From positions 1-24,142 of the forward strand of contig JAZDKP010000154.1 of the NCBI GenBank assembly GCA_043802925.1: a stretch of DNA of 24,142 nucleotides. Direction: 5' to 3'. The notes beneath the pieces were generated by a model. It did no database searches, was not told the DNA's origin, and saw nothing but the letters and a program-made list of their open reading frames with translations. The DNA is from JAZDKP01 sp043802925 (GTDB lineage Bacteria > Fibrobacterota > OXYB2-FULL-49-7 > JAEUSG01). Shown here piece by piece: positions 22,292 through 24,142 of this stretch. How positions within the stretch are numbered: the first letter of the stretch is position 1; every line of letters starts with the position of its first letter. The translations under genes were made by a program, and so were the position numbers.

Positions 22292-23167
22292 TTATCGGGG
22301 GTGTTTACGTTTGAATTCCGTTGGCGAAAACCCGGTGTTTTTTTTAAAAACAGTCGCAAAACTCTGGCTGGAACAAAAGCCCAGATCAAAGGCGATGGCC
22401 GTGATTCTTTTTCGTGATAACAGCATTTTTTTTGCCAGTTCTATCCTGCGTCGGTTAACATACTCCCTGGGATTGATACCGGTATTTTTCCGGAATATGG
22501 CATATCCTCGGTTTTTGGGGCAATTCAACGTTCTGAAAATATCCTCAATTGTCTGGTTGGAATCAGGATTATCATCAATCATTGCATTGACTTTTTCAAT
22601 CAAAGCAAGGTCTTCCAGGCCACCGGAATGGTTTTCATTCTTCAAACGGAAGGCGGAGATTATAATTTGCCGCAGGCAGTTTTCGATCTGTAAAAGATAA
22701 CCGGGCTTTTTGTTTTCATATTCCGTAAAGATATCCAGAAAAGAAGTAGAAAGCAGAGCGGGGGCTTTCGCGACGAAAGGCTCGTTGGGCACGGATTTCT
22801 CCAGATATTTTATGCCTTGCGCGGTGAATAATTTGTATCGGGCGGCAGCGTTAAGGTCCACCCCCAGCCAATAGAGCCGATAGGGGGTCAGTTTTTTATC
22901 AGGATTGTCATAATGCATTTTATAAGGCGGGTGGTAGTAATAATCGCCACCTTTGATTTTCAGGACACGGCCGTTCTCATAGTACAATATATAATTGCCT
23001 TTCTCCAGATACAGGATGGTAATCCACTTTCTATTGGCGAAAACAGGATTAAAATCCCGGGCTTTGTCCGTCAGGGTGTAACCCAGGGTCTTGACAAAGG
23101 GAAACGCGGTCTTTAGATAAATAACCAGTTCTTGATCGGATAAATGAAAAGGCGGGGCGTTTTTCAT
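22292..23167 (-). CDS. AraC-family transcriptional regulator
   Basis: A 291-residue protein. An N-terminal cupin-like ligand-binding region (about 40-110: WITILYLEKGNYILYY, KIKGGDYYYHPPYKMHY) is followed by a helical linker. The AraC-type double helix-turn-helix lies at about 193-291 (TIEDIFRTLNCPKNRGYAIFR, then GINPREYVNRRRIELAKKML, and finally ITAIAFDLGFCSSQSFATVFKKNTGFSPTEFK). The second half holds the diagnostic IAFDLGF and FKKNTGFSPTEF motifs, so DNA binding should be intact. The ATG overlaps the holB stop as ATGA, so it may be co-translated with holB. Downstream, 162 bases separate it from the lyase gene and contain a candidate promoter. By analogy it should sense a sugar or oligosaccharide and activate the lyase operon; the ligand is not evident. 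Confidence 0.93.
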   Translation of the reverse strand: MKNAPPFHLSDQELVIYLKTAFPFVKTLGYTLTDKARDFNPVFANRKWITILYLEKGNYILYYENGRVLKIKGGDYYYHPPYKMHYDNPDKKLTPYRLYWLGVDLNAAARYKLFTAQGIKYLEKSVPNEPFVAKAPALLSTSFLDIFTEYENKKPGYLLQIENCLRQIIISAFRLKNENHSGGLEDLALIEKVNAMIDDNPDSNQTIEDIFRTLNCPKNRGYAIFRKNTGINPREYVNRRRIELAKKMLLSRKRITAIAFDLGFCSSQSFATVFKKNTGFSPTEFKRKHPR

Positions 23168-24142
23168 AAACAGTGGAACGAAAGCATGAACGCGCTGTGC
23201 GCAAGCCGTGAATTCGCCTTGTGGCCCAGGGCGTCATGCAGCGCTGAAAGTTTCCGTATCGCGTTAGGGTACCCGGGCGCATTCTTGGAATTCGCGCGCA
23301 GATAGGCGGCCGCAAAGAGCAGGCGGCGCTGGGACACGTTAAAATTTCCTTCGGCAAAATCCGCAGCCAGCGCGAGCCCGGCCTTTGTGTTGCGCTCCGT
23401 AAGCCAGCCCGCAAGTTTACGCGCCTCTTCCAGCAGTTCCGCATTGTCAGGGTCCGCAAAATCGAGCGCGGCCTGGACAGACCCCATGGACAGGCGTGCC
23501 GCTTCCGCGGCCTCCCTCGCCCCCACCTTCATCCGTCCGGTCAGGAAATCCTTGACCTCTGTTTCTTCCAGCGGGCCAAAGGCCATCCGCTGGCAGCGCG
23601 AACGGACCGTGGGCAGCAGCCGGTTCGGCTGGGAACTTACCAGGAGGAGCCGGACGTAGGAGGGGGGCTCCTCGAGCGTCTTGAGCAGGCAATTGGACGT
23701 GCTGGAGTTCATCAATTCCGCTTCGAGGATGATGACCGTTTTACAGGAGGATTCCGAGGGGGGCATTTCGAAGAAGCCGGTCGCTTTCAGGTCTTCGCGA
23801 TCACCGCCGATCAGCGCGCGGATGTTGGCAATGAATATCTCCCGGTTTTTCCCGGCGAGGGCCTCCGCGACCGCGGGCCGTGTGAACGGGGACTGCACCA
23901 GGGCCCTGGCGGACTCGGTATAATATTGCCGGTAGAGATCTCCGAGGGTGATGCGTTCGCGCCGTTCCTTCTCAACTTTCGCACGAAGGCCCAGTTCCTT
24001 GGCCACGTCCTCGAAGGAGGCTTCACTGACGAACGGGAAGACGATGCGGAAGTCGGGGTGGTCGTAGTGGAGGATTTTGCGGCACGATGCGCACGTGTGG
24101 CAGGGCGCTTTTTCCGGTGACTTGCAGTGAAGCGCGAGCGCG
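23164..24142 (-). CDS. holB: DNA polymerase III delta' subunit, C-terminal 325 residues (N-terminus beyond window)
   Basis: This is a clamp-loader AAA+ subunit. The frame is open to the window edge, so the Walker A region is unseen. The visible part starts ALALHC and contains the zinc module (HCKSPEKAPCHTCASC, four cysteines) and HPDFRIVFP. It continues with TVIILEAELMN at the Walker B position, NCLLKTLEEPP and LLPTVRSRCQRM with the SRC motif, then the collar domain ending ANSRLAHSAFML. Between the zinc module and the NIRAL segment (IDQIR in relatives) there is an insertion of roughly 55 residues (DVAKELGLRAKVEKERRERI and on), which I associate with FCB-type delta' proteins. The C-terminus fits the family consensus, so the gene seems complete despite the overlap with araC. 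GC content is high, like polA and unlike the downstream genes. Confidence 0.93.
   Translation of the reverse strand, partial: ALALHCKSPEKAPCHTCASCRKILHYDHPDFRIVFPFVSEASFEDVAKELGLRAKVEKERRERITLGDLYRQYYTESARALVQSPFTRPAVAEALAGKNREIFIANIRALIGGDREDLKATGFFEMPPSESSCKTVIILEAELMNSSTSNCLLKTLEEPPSYVRLLLVSSQPNRLLPTVRSRCQRMAFGPLEETEVKDFLTGRMKVGAREAAEAARLSMGSVQAALDFADPDNAELLEEARKLAGWLTERNTKAGLALAADFAEGNFNVSQRRLLFAAAYLRANSKNAPGYPNAIRKLSALHDALGHKANSRLAHSAFMLSFHCL

Larger units (their letters stand above)
13773..23163. other. Lower-GC accessory block between holB and the glycan operon
   Basis: Genes from the SDR (13773) to the araC gene (23167) are visibly richer in A/T (AAA, ATT, TTT codons frequent) than the GC-rich flanks containing polA, the GT-C genes and holB. 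All seven genes run on the minus strand. The left edge is abrupt: a GC-rich methyltransferase stop and an AT-richer SDR stop are one base apart. The right edge is the holB stop. I see no integrase, transposase, tRNA or flanking direct repeats. Recent transfer, or loss of flanking genes on one side, are both possible explanations. Confidence 0.5.

Noticed and set aside
1..24142. CRISPR arrays, tRNA/rRNA genes, transposases, phage, toxin-antitoxin or defence systems
   Set aside because: I looked for spaced direct repeats, tRNA-like cloverleaf sequences and typical protein motifs and saw none; no previously undescribed defence system can be supported here.

Overview
The window reads as chromosomal DNA of a Gram-negative, polysaccharide-producing bacterium. 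The best taxonomic clue is the C-terminal tail of the large secreted protein at 19064-22129 (NPNPFNP followed by a VYDVQGRRV/SGIYIIKA-type ending). This is the type IX secretion sorting domain typical of the Fibrobacteres-Chlorobi-Bacteroidetes (FCB) superphylum. The HolB fragment has an insertion that I associate with FCB-type delta' subunits, which fits. A phylum-level call (for example Fibrobacterota) would be a guess.

Layout. (1) 1-2005, minus: N-terminal two thirds of DNA polymerase I (polA), cut by the window edge. (2) 2129-4477: a TTG-initiated membrane-anchored GT2 glycosyltransferase (plus) facing a polyprenyl-phosphate sugar phosphotransferase (minus). A perfect 40-bp palindrome lies between them and supplies the last codons of the latter. 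(3) 4484-5798, minus: greA, a small lysine-rich ORF with a perfect Shine-Dalgarno, and a response regulator with a MerR/excisionase-like helix-turn-helix in front of its receiver domain. (4) 5886-13771, plus: a tight four-gene unit of GT-C-type membrane proteins and a methyltransferase. Its first member is a GT39-like protein carrying two degenerate alpha/beta-hydrolase-like domains. (5) 13773-23167, minus: a block of visibly lower GC. It contains an AraC-type regulator, a secreted PL26/YetA-like polysaccharide lyase candidate, a CoA-transferase, a left-handed beta-helix protein, a thiolase, a 3-hydroxyacyl-CoA dehydrogenase and a FabG-like reductase, in that transcription order. (6) 23164-24142, minus: the C-terminal part of holB, whose stop codon overlaps the araC start (ATGA).

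How the genes may work together. Regions 2-4 are mainly surface-glycan genes (priming transferase, GT2, GT-C transferases, methyltransferase) interleaved with greA and a regulator. Region 5 looks like a transferred or insertion-derived catabolic unit: a regulator, an exported polysaccharide-attacking enzyme, and enzymes that activate short acyl groups to CoA and interconvert acetyl-CoA, acetoacetyl-CoA and 3-hydroxyacyl-CoA. No crotonase, acyl-CoA dehydrogenase or PHA synthase is present here, so the pathway end product is open. I found no tRNA, rRNA, CRISPR array, transposase or phage gene. The least ordinary items are the hydrolase-fused GT-C protein, the compositionally distinct CoA/lyase island coupled to holB, the 40-bp palindrome and the small lysine-rich ORF.
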